A stretch of DNA of 64,000 nucleotides from Calycina herbarum. Its lineage: Eukaryota > Ascomycota > Leotiomycetes > Helotiales > Pezizellaceae. Both the position numbers and the translations under genes were made by a program. Shown piece by piece: positions 12,680-24,235 of this stretch. The stretch spans positions 62,001 to 126,000 of the forward strand of contig LLEY01000107.1 in the NCBI GenBank assembly GCA_001414485.1, in the 5' to 3' direction. The notes under the pieces were generated by a model. It saw only the letters and a program-made list of their open reading frames with translations, had not been told where the DNA came from and did not search any database. How positions within the stretch are numbered: the first letter of the stretch is position 1; each line of letters begins with the position of its first letter.

Positions 12680-14301
12680 GGTTGATGACGGAGGTGCACG
12701 TCGAGTGCGAGTAGCTTGCGTGGTTTAGCAATTCAAATGATGGTGTTCTGAATCAAATGAGGGCGAAAGGGAGAGTACGAAGGTGTTTTTGTGATGTAGT
12801 AGGTTATTGGGGGGGAAGGAGTGCTTCTCGAGGATTCGAGGCTGTGGGACGCGCCGGAGGTTGATGGGGAGAGAGGGAAGAGAGTTGTTGTGGGATGGAC
12901 ACAGCGACGAGAAGGAAGAGGGTGAGGGCGTTGATGGAGCTAAACTAGGACTAGGAGGCGAGTCGCAACCGGGGGCTTGGCAAAGCTGAACCTGGAGAAA
13001 GCGGCATCATCCACCGGCAACACAGGCAATTGTTGATCGGTGCTGAAGGAAGCTTACAACCGATCCAATTATCTAGGGTGTAGACCTATTTTGATAGAGT
13101 GCAGTTTCTAGTGGATCCTATTCTTGATTTTCATGCTTATGATGTCATATTATTTATTTAATGTTCGAGGTGAATTTATATCTTGATATGACTTATCGCA
13201 GCAGTTGAAGCGGCAAATCAGGTAACTAATGCCGCTTTTACCGGGCCGGCTTGTGTCTTGGCATACTTACCGTGAATCCAAAAGAAAATAAAAAGGTTCA
13301 TATACAAATAGATTTTAGAAGAAAGAGTAAGACGAATTGTTTTATCTCTCTATTTATTCAAATGGTAAAAGCTGGATTTCTCTTGATATCTCTCTATAAG
13401 AGTTAGAAAGGCCGTTAGAAGCTATAGATTGATTTCAGTCTACTTATAACTACCTCTATTTTAAAAGGAATCAATAAGATTCAATTGCTTACCTACTGCC
13501 CAGTAGACAGAGAAAGCGGTAGTAAATATTAGGCTCGTCTCTGCCTATCTTACTTATTATTTCAACTTTCTAAAACAATTTAGCTTAATTGTTCTAAACT
13601 TCTAGGTTATATTATAAGAAGTATCTAGAATGATGACTTTTATTTACCTTAGATAGTTAGAACAACGAGCTAGGTAGGCAGGTACGAACCCCTTTTTCAG
13701 TTCACTGCGAACTCTTCTCGTATCGAGTTGCTTATTAATAAATGCCTTCACTATCCTTCTCAGCAGATCCTACTATCCCCCCCCCCTTAATTGTCTGTAG
13801 ACGCACAGACATTTTCACAGCCAAACTACCCTTGCACATGACAGACAGTTAAAGGGGGGGATAGTACCTAAGTAGTAGAGCTAAGTCGTAATACAGATTG
13901 TACCTGCTGTTTCTTCTACATTGATTAGAGTCAATTGGATATTGCTATCAAGTCATAAAACAATTCATGATTCACATTCGTCGTGATATTTATACATCAC
14001 ACTTGAATTTACTTGTGTAGAATGTTCATATGGGATCTAGACTTTGCATCTATTTTTGTCACCCTCGTCCCGAACTGCCGCTTTCCGTATTGCCGCGACC
14101 TTGCCGCGAATCTGGAAACAGCAACCCTCCATTTCCCGCTAAACCTCTTTTGGCTGGCAGAATTGAAGCTCCCGCGTGTCAGTCGCGCTTGTACAAAGCA
14201 AACTCCAGTCCTAAACCTCGTCTTTCAACCCCACCACTTCCGCTCCCCCTCCTCTGTCCGAGTCTCTGCAATTTTACCTTCCCAAATGCCCGCAGAAGAA
14301 C
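12680..14301. other. divergent intergenic SSD1 / GLE1 with transposon relics
   Basis: The interval separates divergent starts. The stretch 12680-13000 is the probable SSD1 5' UTR and promoter. From about 13060 to 13740 the DNA is AT-rich and gene-free, resembling a decayed transposon. A compact inverted-repeat element lies at 13773-13864. The last 250 bases are pyrimidine-rich and probably form the GLE1 leader. They include a short upstream ATG at 14286 (13 codons, out of frame) that overlaps the GLE1 start. Confidence 0.55.
13771..13866. mobile_element. 92-bp MITE-like inverted-repeat element with TA flanks
   Basis: The outer 27 or so bases form an inverted repeat. The left arm reads TACTATC then a run of 10 C, TTAATTGTCTGT. 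The right arm, read on the other strand, gives TACTATC then 7 C, TTTAACTGTCTGT. The loop is about 40 bases. Both ends are flanked by TA, the target duplication typical of Tc1/mariner-type transposition. No coding capacity. Element limits are 13773-13864. Confidence 0.6.
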
Positions 14302-16009
14302 ATGGGCGATTCACTCCCCCGCAATGATGACAACCCAGCATCATTGCTGGGAAGGAGTTTGCTCGGCATAGAAAACTTCGAATACCGCAATAGTGAGCAT
14401 GTCCATCGAGATGCGCTCGCCGCTGCCCAAGCAGAGCATATCCGCGTTCGAGAGGTCGCCCAGAGGGCATATGAATTACACGAGGCACGAATTGCCCAGA
14501 GAGAGCTACAACAAAGGTCATTGCAGGAAGAGGAACGTGTGAGGATAGAGACGGCTCGCGCTGAAGCTGAAGTCCGTCTGCGAGAAATTGAGAATGCCGC
14601 GAAAAGGATACCAGTACCGCCTCCACGTCTGCCAACTCCGCCGCCGCCTCCAGAAGCTCCCAAACCAGCACTTGCTGCCCCAACTCCAATACCTGCGAGT
14701 TCCAGTACGAGTCCGCAGAATGGTCATGTCAATCAGCCAGTCTCGACACCACAGCCGATTTCACAACCACCAGTACAGGCTCAAACACAACTGCCTCCAC
14801 AAACATCCCCGCCTCCAAGTTTATTCCAGCAGCCACAAGCTCAAGTCCAACCTTTCCAAGCGGTGCAACCTCCTCAGACCTTTCAACAAACCCCCCAGCC
14901 TCCCCCGAATCTCTTCCAGCAGCAGCAACAACAGCCGGTGCAAAAATCAGTACAACAACCTGCGGCTCCGAAGGTCGCCTTGAAGCAATCTGCAAACCAT
15001 CTTCTCTGGAATCCAGAGCGCTACTTGGAGATTTTTCATGATTTGAAGAAGTTGCGACAATTCGTAATTGAGGACTCGAAAAACAAACCTCTCCCGGTCA
15101 GGAACAAGACGGGAGATCTGCGAAGGAAAATAAGGACGTCATGTGGGCAATTGGTTCAAGATCCGAAGTTGAATACCCAGCCTGTAAGTCTTGGAATTTC
15201 CATTTTATACCACCCACTAATGAATTACACAGAGGGCAAACATAATAGGCGCTCTGAGAGAAGCCTTGAAGGACATTCCCAGCACCCCCGTGGACCCTAG
15301 TACGTATATGGTGTCGAAACCGGAACCTACTCAAGGTGCTATACACAATGGGGATACTATGCCAGCTTTGTTTCTTTATCTCCTCAACATGCTCGCGAAA
15401 GGACTCATTGCACAGCTCATCAGCGAAGCGGGACCTACACCGACGGCCGCTGAAGGGATAGGCCATCTCACAGTCTCGATTTTTTCCCAGGCGGAGTTTT
15501 TATGGAGGGGACATAGTTTGATCGATATTTTAATGGCAAAGATGCGAGTTGTCTGTCCCGCATTATTTGGATTCCGAGGCAACGATACAACCGAACAAGG
15601 ACGCACAATATTAGGATGGAAAAAGGAAGGAGGATCATGGGTCAGCGATCAAACACACAGTGAACGAATGACCGGACTCGGTGCTGGATACGCCTCCATA
15701 TGTCTCCGCGATTTCTCAAGGTCTCCCAATCCGAGTCCATGGAAACCTTGGCATTACTGGCAAACGCTTGCCACCATGACCAGTACCCCTCCCGACGAAG
15801 CTTCCTCGACACAATTCATGGTTTTGAAGGCTATGATTGAGCTCTCGGAACAGAAGTTTCTTAGGTTTTATGGGAATGCGGGACTCGCGGCGTTACGAGT
15901 TGCATTGGTGGAATTCCCTGAGAGGGCTACCCAGAAGGGTGCTGCTAATATGTCTTTGGTGGTTGTGGCGGATAAATTACTGAAGGATTTGGGATTACGA
16001 TTGAGATAG
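14302..16009 (+). CDS. GLE1: GLE1-like nuclear pore mRNA export factor
   Basis: Two exons, 14302-15183 and 15233-16009, with a 49-nt intron, giving 552 aa. Residues about 30-100 are a charged coiled coil rich in Arg/Glu/Gln/Ala. Residues about 102-225 are Pro/Gln-rich linker. The remainder is the alpha-helical GLE1 domain, recognisable from segments such as FLYLLNMLAKGLIAQLISE, GWKKEGGSW, RMTGLGAGYASICLRDF and WHYWQTLA. GLE1 sits on the cytoplasmic face of the nuclear pore. With inositol hexakisphosphate it activates the DEAD-box ATPase Dbp5 to strip export factors from mRNA. Length matches other fungal GLE1 proteins. The ATG at 14302 keeps the long frame; an out-of-frame ATG 16 bases upstream could act as a short uORF. 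Confidence 0.93.
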
Positions 16010-17702
16010 TGAGATACGTTGGTGAAAATGCGAATGGTGTATAAGTACTTCCTACTAGAATTCGGCTTTTTACCTGGATTGGAGTTTATTGGGGATTGGA
16101 AAAGGAGTTTTGAAGGGGCATTGGTTTCTGAGATTCTTTTGTTTGTTAACATCGAAATTCTTGTTCATGCATGGATTTTTTTGGTCGTGGAGAGGGGATG
16201 ATGTTCTTCTCTTATAGATATATGTTCATTGATATTGATAGGGGTTCCGACACCGAGGGGTATTCCTAGATAGGAAGGCTGGATGGATGAGTCGAATGCA
16301 GTACCCACAAGGCAGCAATATGATACCACATATGATCCGCGGAGCTTGGGATATTCTCTTCTTCTTTTGGGACTTTGTGATACGTGCATAAGTGCATGTA
16401 TATCTTCTTGACTTTTCTCTTGTCCTTTCTACTTGCTCTTGGTCTTTTCACTTTTTACTCCTGTTCTTAATGAAATCGTCTGATATTGAAACTGGTATGC
16501 AAGTGCATTTATTTATTGCGTTTTCTATGGAGGGTCTTGCTTGGCTTTCGGGAATTCTTTAGGTCAAGTGAAGCTATTTTTGAACATTCTCCATTAGGGT
16601 GCACCGCCAAGGGGAGGATTGTGTCGTGCGCTTGGTTGATTCCGTTCTCTTTTGGGGCGTTGAATACGATTTTTTGTTTTGTGGTGGTGATGGCGAGGTA
16701 GGGCGTCGCAAATGGTGTGTGCATCCCGTCTATTGTCTGAACGAATGGGACTTGGAGAAGAGGAGGAACCATTGCGACAAGTTAGGACAATTATGTTGTT
16801 TGTTCCTGTTTTCTCTTTTCGCAACTGTATGAGCCTTGTCGTTGTTCTCTGACGCCCTCTTGTTATGCGATATATTCGCGAATAATCATAGGTAAAAGTT
16901 TAGGAGAATCGAGAGAGCGAATTCTTTATTCTTACAAATCGTCTGGGTTAATAGGTTTAATTGTTTTCAAATATCTCGCACGAGTTTTAATAAATTAGAT
17001 GAGCCTCTTAGGTGGTGGTTTTAGAGGAGATTCCACGATTTGCTTCGCCCGGGTGGGGGGGGGGGGCGAGGGGGCGTTCAGTTAAATGGCTTGACAAAAC
17101 ACAAAGGTCAGAGAGGGGACTCATTTCTTATCATCTACGAAAAATTCTGACTCGAAATCCATCTGATCTAATTACTGAGTTCAAAGTACGTACTCTCGTA
17201 TCTCGTCCCCGATATCTTCAGCCCCCTCGCACCGCACCTCGCTTAACAAATCCTACACCAACAACACCCGCCTCCCCAGCCCCAAAATGCGCAGTTTACC
17301 AGTCGCAGAAGATACCACGTGTTTACTCAGCCTTATGGGAGTACCTATTTTATGTTGGCTTTTACATGTTTTTGACTTGCGCGAGTGGTGTAAAAGAGTG
17401 TGGTTTTTAGGTAGCTTGTCCAAATGAAGAAGGAGTTATGTTTCGCATCGTTGGTGGATGAGGCTTGTGAGGCTCGTGGAGTTGTTGACAGGCGGTTTCT
17501 TTGGCACACCTTGTTGTTTGGACGTACAGAATTGAGGTGTTAGTGTGGGTTGGTCGTTGGATTGGGTTTGTTGGATGAGATGTGTTCTTATAAAGGTTGG
17601 CTGGTTTTCTTGACGTTTGAAGATTTCCTCGTTCAGTGATCTTTCCGCTCTTGCTTTATTTCCGTCATATTTTCCTTTCCAGTTCCCTTTTTTATTGTCA
17701 AT
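16010..17702. other. intergenic, no gene seen
   Basis: GT-rich sequence after GLE1, probably its 3' UTR over the first 200-400 bases. A run of 12 G lies near 17055-17066. The open frames at 16019-16201 and 17012-17410 have no recognisable family and biased composition. The last 120 bases form the promoter and pyrimidine-rich leader of the next gene. Confidence 0.45.
17589..17594 (+). promoter_or_regulatory. TATA-like box of secreted glycoprotein gene
   Basis: TATAAA lies 109 bases before the ATG at 17703. It is followed by a CT-rich leader (about 17636-17700) typical of strongly transcribed fungal genes. The position is plausible; no start-site data are available. Confidence 0.4.
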
Positions 17703-18931
17703 ATGAAGTTCATTCTCGCTTCTTTAGCGCTTGCGGCTACTTCTTCAGCGATACATATTCCGCGTGCTGAACCAGCACCGGAATCATGTAAAATCAAACT
17801 CTCAGCAGTATGGACGGATAAGAATCCTCTTAGTAGATCTGTAGGACAGGATAAGGATGGGAAGATTGTTGTTGGTACCGAGAACTCTACTTTGCCACAT
17901 GCGGAGTACTCGTTTAGTAGTGTTGATGGGAGGATTAGTGATGGTGCTGGGAAGCCTTGTGGGTTTACGAGTAAATCTCCCTCTCATTTTGATAACTGAG
18001 ATTTGTTCACTAACAAACATCTAGAGGAAAAGGGTTATTTCCATTGTGGTGACGATATTGTCCCTACTCTTGCGACTTTCCCAAGAGTGTTCAAGGTTGG
18101 GTGTGATAGAGTGCTTTCTTTCGATGTGAATGGAACAGATGTTGCGGGCTTCAGTAACTTTGATTCTTGCAGAAGCGCAGTGGATGTAAGTCCTCTCCAA
18201 ACACCCCTCATCTGATACCAGCTAACCCTCCATCATAGCTTCCTCAAAGTATCTACATTTCCAACGGACCCCACCCCGGATGCGCGCCAGGAGAATCAAT
18301 CCTCCCCTTCAAATTAGTAGCCGACAATGTCTGCTCCCCCTCCTGTCCCTCAACCTCGTCCACACACAACGGAACGCACTATCCTCAATTTTCACCAATA
18401 GGCTCCATAACTAAAAGGCTAAATCCATATTACATCCTCCCCATCTTCAACAAATTAAACACCACCACCCTCATCGCAAACACCCAGCCCTCTTCTCCCC
18501 CCTCCGGAAACACCCCCAATCCCCTAACGACCAACATCCGAGCAATAGCAAACAACACCCACTCAACAATCTTCACCTTCATCGTTCCCTCCTCCAAAAA
18601 CGCAACGTGCCATCTCACATTCTCCTACCCACTCCTAGCTAATGCCCTTGAATCATCCGCTACGGCATTACTTTCCTCCACAGCTTTGAAGTTTACTCAG
18701 CTGAGAGCTCCAGTTGGCGTGCCGGATTTGAAGCAGACGAATATGACGATCAGTACTTTGAGTGTGATGAATGTGGCGAAGGGACAGATTAATACTATTT
18801 CTGGGGATTGGAAGTGTGGTGAGGAGGGGCCGGCGAATTTGTATGTGGGTATGAGTGGGTGGGGGGAGAAGGATGTTTTGGGGTTTGAGCAGAAGGGTGG
18901 GATGGGGATGTTTTTGAATGTGGTTGTTTGA
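17703..18931 (+). CDS. secreted glycoprotein, But2-like C-terminal region
   Basis: Three exons, 17703-17970, 18025-18185 and 18239-18931, giving 373 aa. An N-terminal signal peptide (MKFILASLALAATSSA) is followed by about 120 residues with Cys pairs (ESCKIK, KPCGFT, YFHCGDD, FKVGCDR). The C-terminal half has many N-glycosylation sequons (NTT, NNT, NAT, NMT). It also has the pattern NPYYILPI ... STIFTFIVPSSKNATCHLTF ... ISGDWKCG, reminiscent of fungal But2-type extracellular domains; that match is tentative. It has no catalytic motif I can name. Base use changes abruptly inside exon 3: A/C-rich codons until about 18650, then G/T-rich. Probably an extracellular or wall-associated protein. Standing alone, its neighbours say nothing about its role. 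Confidence 0.75.
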
Positions 18932-19391
18932 AAATCTCGTGTTTGGGGCTTGTTTTCAGCCTGTATCTTAGCATTTTCTTTTTTAGCGAGGCGTTTCTTT
19001 GGTGAGGGAGGTTTGTTGTGATATCCTGGTTTGGTTAGATGTAAGAGTAGACCGAATATATGAAGTTCGTAGCATTATTATTATTAATTCGTGTAACTTT
19101 CTTCAAGAGCTAGCTATGTTCCAAATGCCATAACCCTGTCAAAGGCTGTCATTAATAGCAGCTTTGCGTATAAGTGCTGGTGCTACCTTCAAACCCCGAG
19201 TAATACTGATATAACAAGTCATTCAAAAAGTTCTAGAACAGCTTGATTAAAAGGACTGAAAGTTAGGAAGAACGAGTACCTAATTACCTCAAGTCTAATT
19301 ATGCTTCAATCAAGTACCCCAACCTTCTTGTATAAAGTCGTTAAAATCCTAGAGAGTCTTCCTTGAAACAAAAGTTGCTTAGGAAAGCAGA
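18932..19391. other. intergenic between convergent genes
   Basis: The interval lies between the 3' end of the secreted glycoprotein gene and the 3' end of the HET pseudogene. It is AT-rich and holds the two 3' UTRs. I see no further structure. Confidence 0.5.
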
Positions 19392-21500
19392 TTATACATT
19401 CTCAATTGTACGAATCTCAGCATTCAAAAAACCAGGCTCGGATTCAGGGAATTCAACGTTTCCAATTCGATCATATCTATCCCTTGATGCTTCTACTCTC
19501 CTGAGTACTAAAGCAAAATTCACCGGAGCTTCTTTGGAAGATAGAGTGCGTCCCAAAAGAACAACCAAAACATCCATCTCTCGCGGTTCGAGACAGCCCT
19601 CAAATGAACGACTAGATTTGCGAAAGCTCAAATATTCAATGTCAAGGTCGATACCCACTTCGTAGTGCACATTGCTGAGAATCACAAGGCAATCTGGGTC
19701 ATAATAGTGGTCGTCGAAGTATAAAACCGTTGGTAGAACTGCGGCACGAATCTTCAACACCCCGCTAGTAACGTGTCCAAAGGGCGAATCAGTATTTGTG
19801 ATGCATTCGGCAGCAATGAGCCCATACCGCTCGTCATCTGTAAAATCGGTCATAATTAGATGTTCGAATGCAGTTCGGCCCTCGAAAGAAGCCACGATTC
19901 CGGTACCTGAAAGGTCAATGGATGCCCAAGACTAGGTCGGCGCACAATACGGGTCGCATCGTCTACCATATTTCATTTGGGTGTCGGTGTCTAGTCCATC
20001 CTCCTGTTCCCCAACGACTCTCCAGCAGAGGCTCCTCGGAAGATCGCATTGCCATATGCCAGCCAAGTAGTTGGATTGAAGTTGGATTGCAAACCTGTTC
20101 GCCAGTCCTGACAAAGCGGGCAATTTGTCGGTGCATTTGGTGATCCGCAAACGCGAGTAGAGCTCGACGCCATCCAACCAGCGATCTTCTAATGTGTATG
20201 CACTGTCTTGGCCTCCCTGCATTTCGTAGAACCACCGTTTACCGACAGTGAGGATCCCGTCGTGTAAGCCGGGCTCAGCTTTTTGTAGAGCGCCGCACTC
20301 ACAGATAAAGTTATTTTTGCATTCCCAGATCATCTCGGACGCATGGAAATGGATTGTTCTTGGGGAGAGAAGTGGCTCTTGAAAGACCCAGCTTCTTGTG
20401 AGAAGGGGACCTTTCTGAAAGACATCTGATCGCTTCAGATGTCTTGAATTATGAAACAATGCGATATTTTCGTGTGCAGAACGCGTACTATAACTAGCTT
20501 TGACTATGCTCTCATCAGATTGAAATGGGATCCGGTAGGACTTCATGGGTCTCTTTGGTAGTGTTTCCGGATCAACCTCGTACGCTACCAGCGTCGTCCA
20601 TCGATTTGTAAATAGGGTTCCATGGCTGCCGGAAGATGAAGTAGCAGCGAAGTTGATATACGAATTAGCATATATGTCTACCATTCGTGAGGATTCCTGT
20701 AACCAGTCAGCGGAGTCTCCTTGGATGATGCACAAAGAATCGATCCAAAGGTACTTGATACCCAAATTCCTGGCGAGGGAGATGGCGTCTTGGAAAATTC
20801 GAGGCAACGAATTCCATCTGATAGATGACATCCGCTGCTCTAATGTTTCCTTGGTCGTCTTGAGAACTTGAGATGTACCCCAGCAGTGGCTCAAAGTTGC
20901 ATAAATTCCCTCTTGTCAGCAGTTTCTCGGAGCGATATTTTGTGTTTCCCAAGAGACAAAACGCGCGTTGGCATTTCTGGATATTCATTCTCAGAAATTC
21001 TACATTCCGGATGTTGCTGACAACTAGATATCCAGTGTTGAATTTTCTGCGTCGCCAATGCCAGGGTTAGGCTCTCAGGAACATCTGCCGCACACCCAAT
21101 ATTGCCCCATGGCGACAAACAATCTATTTCAATAACATTAGTCTGCTACTTTCTGGTGGTAGTCAGACTTGCCAATTTGCGTGTAAATCTCTATGTGATC
21201 CACGTAGGTGCCTCGTAAAGCATTTAGGGCGACAAGGAGGCTACCAACATTTGGCCTGTGGATGAACAACCTGTCTGGATCTCTTCCGGGATAATTTGCT
21301 TCAAAGTTTGGTGAGAATTCTCTGAAATTTTTTATAGAATTTGATAGGAGAGTACACCACTGACAGCCTGGAGCTGATGTAGTGTCAAGCTCGTTTATTT
21401 CAATTTCCAGGCCGTAGCCTAATAAGCCGCAGTGATGAATCGCAGGCAGGACAACGCTATCGTTGCTGTGGCACACTAAGCAGCTCGAGGGAGAGTCCAT
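19392..21500 (-). pseudogene. HET-domain (heterokaryon incompatibility) pseudogene
   Basis: Exon 1 (21173-21500) encodes a Cys/His-containing start (CLVCHSN, GCQWCTLL). A 49-nt GC-AG intron (21124-21172) joins it to DCLSPWGNIG. The HET core follows: PTRVL, then YATLSHCWG, WIDSLCIIQGD, SADWLQESSRMVDIYANSYINFAATSS, LTRSWVFQEPLLSPRTI and the terminal SWASID motif. Two lesions break it. Between KRE and YATLSHCWG the frame shifts near 20903-20905 with no splice site available. At 19932-19934 a TAG replaces the Trp normally found in the SWSWASID motif, and 180 codons remain open beyond it. Intact HET proteins trigger incompatibility cell death on fusion of unlike strains. This copy should be inactive unless the assembly is wrong at both sites. 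Confidence 0.88.
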
Positions 21501-22955
21501 GTTGCGTAGTTTAGAGACTGGAAATGAGATAATTGACGTAGAGTGGTGGGAGATAAGATGGCATAGCAGCTGGGGCGGAAGGGTTGTTACAATTGGGGGC
21601 GACGAGAAGTACCGACAACACCAAAATGCAATACATATATATTATGAGGTCTCGCTAAACAGTTCTTAGTCCATTAATATTCCCTCAACTCCCGGAACAC
21701 GAGGCCATTCAACGAAGCAAGGAACGTTTCAGAGATACAATTGATAATCTTCTTCGAGGTCAATTTGGACTTAACCTCAAGGCCTCCCAGAAGTTTTTCA
21801 AGCTTCACAAATCCTTCCTCCACACAAACACTGCTCAAGGCTTTTATACATCAGCTCGACTTCCAGCTTCTCAAGATTGAAGTTGTATCTCTTCAATTCC
21901 TCGATCGACTACTCTGCAATTGCTTGTGAATCAGGGTTTCATCAAACGAGAAAGAGATAAATATGATCCGTCAGAAAGAAAGAATTGGACAGTTTGTTTG
22001 AGTAGATGGCTAGATGGGTAGGTAGAGCTCGCTTTCTTCCATTCGCTCACTTAAATGAGTTTGCCTCTATATCGCTTCATGTGAAAGAGACGTTAGTAGA
22101 TACACGTACCCTAGCTTTGTTACTCAAGTGGGAAGAAGGCAATCCTACTTTCTTATAAAATTAGACTACTCTCTTTTCATTAAACATGCGATCACAAATT
22201 CCATAATTAGAATACGTCAAGTGGACGAGTGCTTGCCTGTTGAGATGAAAGAAGATAAAATACATCGGTCCACCAATACCAGAGGAGGTCTTCTGAGATA
22301 TCAGAGACTAATTGAAGAACCTATGAAGCGCCTCCCTTGCTCTTGAACGCATGTTACGAGTCATAAATAGCAGACTCTAACGACACTGAGTTTGAAATTG
22401 CGCTGCAAAGTAAAGGTTGCCAGCTTAGTAGCCGAGAAGGAGGTCGAGCTTGTTCACTTAGGCAGCAGCACCCAGTAATTCCCTATATTCTACACCTCAA
22501 TAAACAGTCCAAACACTAGAGGCAACTCTGGCCAAATTAGTTGTCTCAATGGTGGAACCCCAACAAAGCCAAAGTCAGGATTGAGAGGGGAAGAATTTCA
22601 TACACCTTTTTTAACCACACAACGGGGCTTACACTATAATTGCAACTCTTTAACCCCTGTGGCCAAGTCAGCAATCAGCAGCTCTGCCTGGCGCATCTAG
22701 AATGGTTATGCATGGTCGTCGTCATGTAATCCCAGGATCCTTGAAATTGTAAGGGAACCTTTTCCAGCGTATGTAACATGCACTTGATGGCATTGACTGT
22801 ATCATTGTGACTCAAATAAGTTGCAGTATATTCATCATATGGTACATAGAAGGTTCATCTAGTGGTGAGACGCTCATTGGGTTATTCGACGCTTGATTAA
22901 ATATATGAAGTCCAACGAAGTCCAGTAGGAGATATAAGACTCAAGAGATGAGTTA

Positions 22956-23164
22956 TTTGTGAAAAGCCTCTATATTCAAGAGAAATATTTACATTCAAGG
23001 AAGCCTGTACGTTTCAAGATGAGTCTTTGTGTTCATGAGGAGCGTCTACATTCAAGAGAAGACAGCGTTTTCATTGGAAGAGATAGCCTTTAATAGAAGA
23101 GATTAAATTCAATAGGAGGCACAGCGTTCACAAGAACCCTCAACATTCAAAGTGGATCTTGTTA
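22956..23164. repeat. degenerate 19-bp tandem array, about 11 units
   Basis: The motif TTCAAG or a close variant recurs at 22975, 22994, 23013, 23032, 23051, 23070, 23089, 23108, 23127 and 23146, exactly 19 bases apart each time. A weaker first unit lies at 22956. The approximate unit is TTCAAGAGAAGCCTCTACA. Units differ by substitutions only, with no indel across the tract. Confidence 0.75.
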
Positions 23165-23521
23165 CTTGGCAATAGGCACCGGGCTTAAACTCGAGACCTG
23201 CCACACCAAACCTGAATAAGGCAAAACGGGGCCCTTTACAATCCTGCTGGTAAACTGTGTGCTCTGAAATTGTGAGCTGGCATACAATTTTTCTTGTAAA
23301 TATAATCAGTTTGCTCGTCGTAATTGGTGCTCAGCGAAATATAAGCTCTCAGAATAATCTTTTACGTCATGGCTTAGCGGAGATGTCTACGTTGCCTGTA
23401 ATTCTGCGGTAATGTTTGTCCCATGAATAAACGCAGAACTTGATCCGAGGACGGCATTGTAACACCATAATAAACATCAGGTAACACGAATGGGTTTTGA
23501 TTAGGATTTCAAAGTATCTCA

Positions 23522-23810
23522 CATCGAACGTTAGAACTTGTATCGAATGTCTTCTTCCAATTCTTAAAGAGAATGTTGAGGAGTCTTATTGAACTTGTCT
23601 CTCACATCGGCTATTAATATTCGTTTAAGTCCAAAGTATTCGCTTAGATTTTCGAACGTAGGATCTTATAACAAACGTGAATTACTGAACAACGCCTATC
23701 GAACACTAAAACTTATATCGAATATCTTCTTTCGATTTTTGAGGAGAATAATAAGAACTCTTATTAAACTTTGTATCTTATATCGAATACTAAGCTTCGT
23801 TTCCCCCAAA
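23522..23810. repeat. diverged direct repeat, two ~113-bp copies
   Basis: Copy A (23522-23634) and copy B (23697-23810) share ATCGAAC, TAGAACTTGTATCGAATGTC / TAAAACTTATATCGAATATC and a common downstream half. Many differences are G-to-A or C-to-T, as expected after RIP-type mutation. Confidence 0.6.
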
Positions 23811-23896
23811 ACATTCATTTAGGGCCTATTTGGCTCACTTATCGATAGTTATAAAGATCTATAAATACATATGAGGAGTGGTTTTTAGTAACGCCG

Positions 23897-24235
23897 TATA
23901 TATTTATTTAATTATCTAATTATTAAATAATATATTCTATGATTGTTTGGCTTATTAAGTGTAGTTATTAGTGTTAGCTAATAATTATAGACGAGCGAGG
24001 CTTAGTAGCCTTAATTGTAGTAGTGTTCAAGTACTAGTAGTAGAAGTAAAAAGAGATATTTAAGAAATATTAAATTATTATCTTTTTGATAATAATTAGA
24101 TAATATATTTTTTTTTAGTAAGAATAATCTTTTAAATAAATATCAGATATTTCAACTAAATATCTCGTTATTTCTTAAGTATAAGCTAAACAATTCAGAT
24201 AATTCTAATTATTAGATAATTATAAATATTTAGTT
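23897..24235. mobile_element. AT-rich palindromic transposon relic
   Basis: The left arm (23897-23959) ends GATTGTTTGGCTTATTAAG. The right arm (24174-24235), read on the opposite strand, gives the similar GAATTGTTTAGCTTATACTTAAG followed by matching AT-rich sequence. The loop is about 215 bases. Just outside, at about 23820, the sequence GGGCCTATTTGGC resembles the terminus of hAT-like MITEs, but I cannot define the outer right end. Confidence 0.4.
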
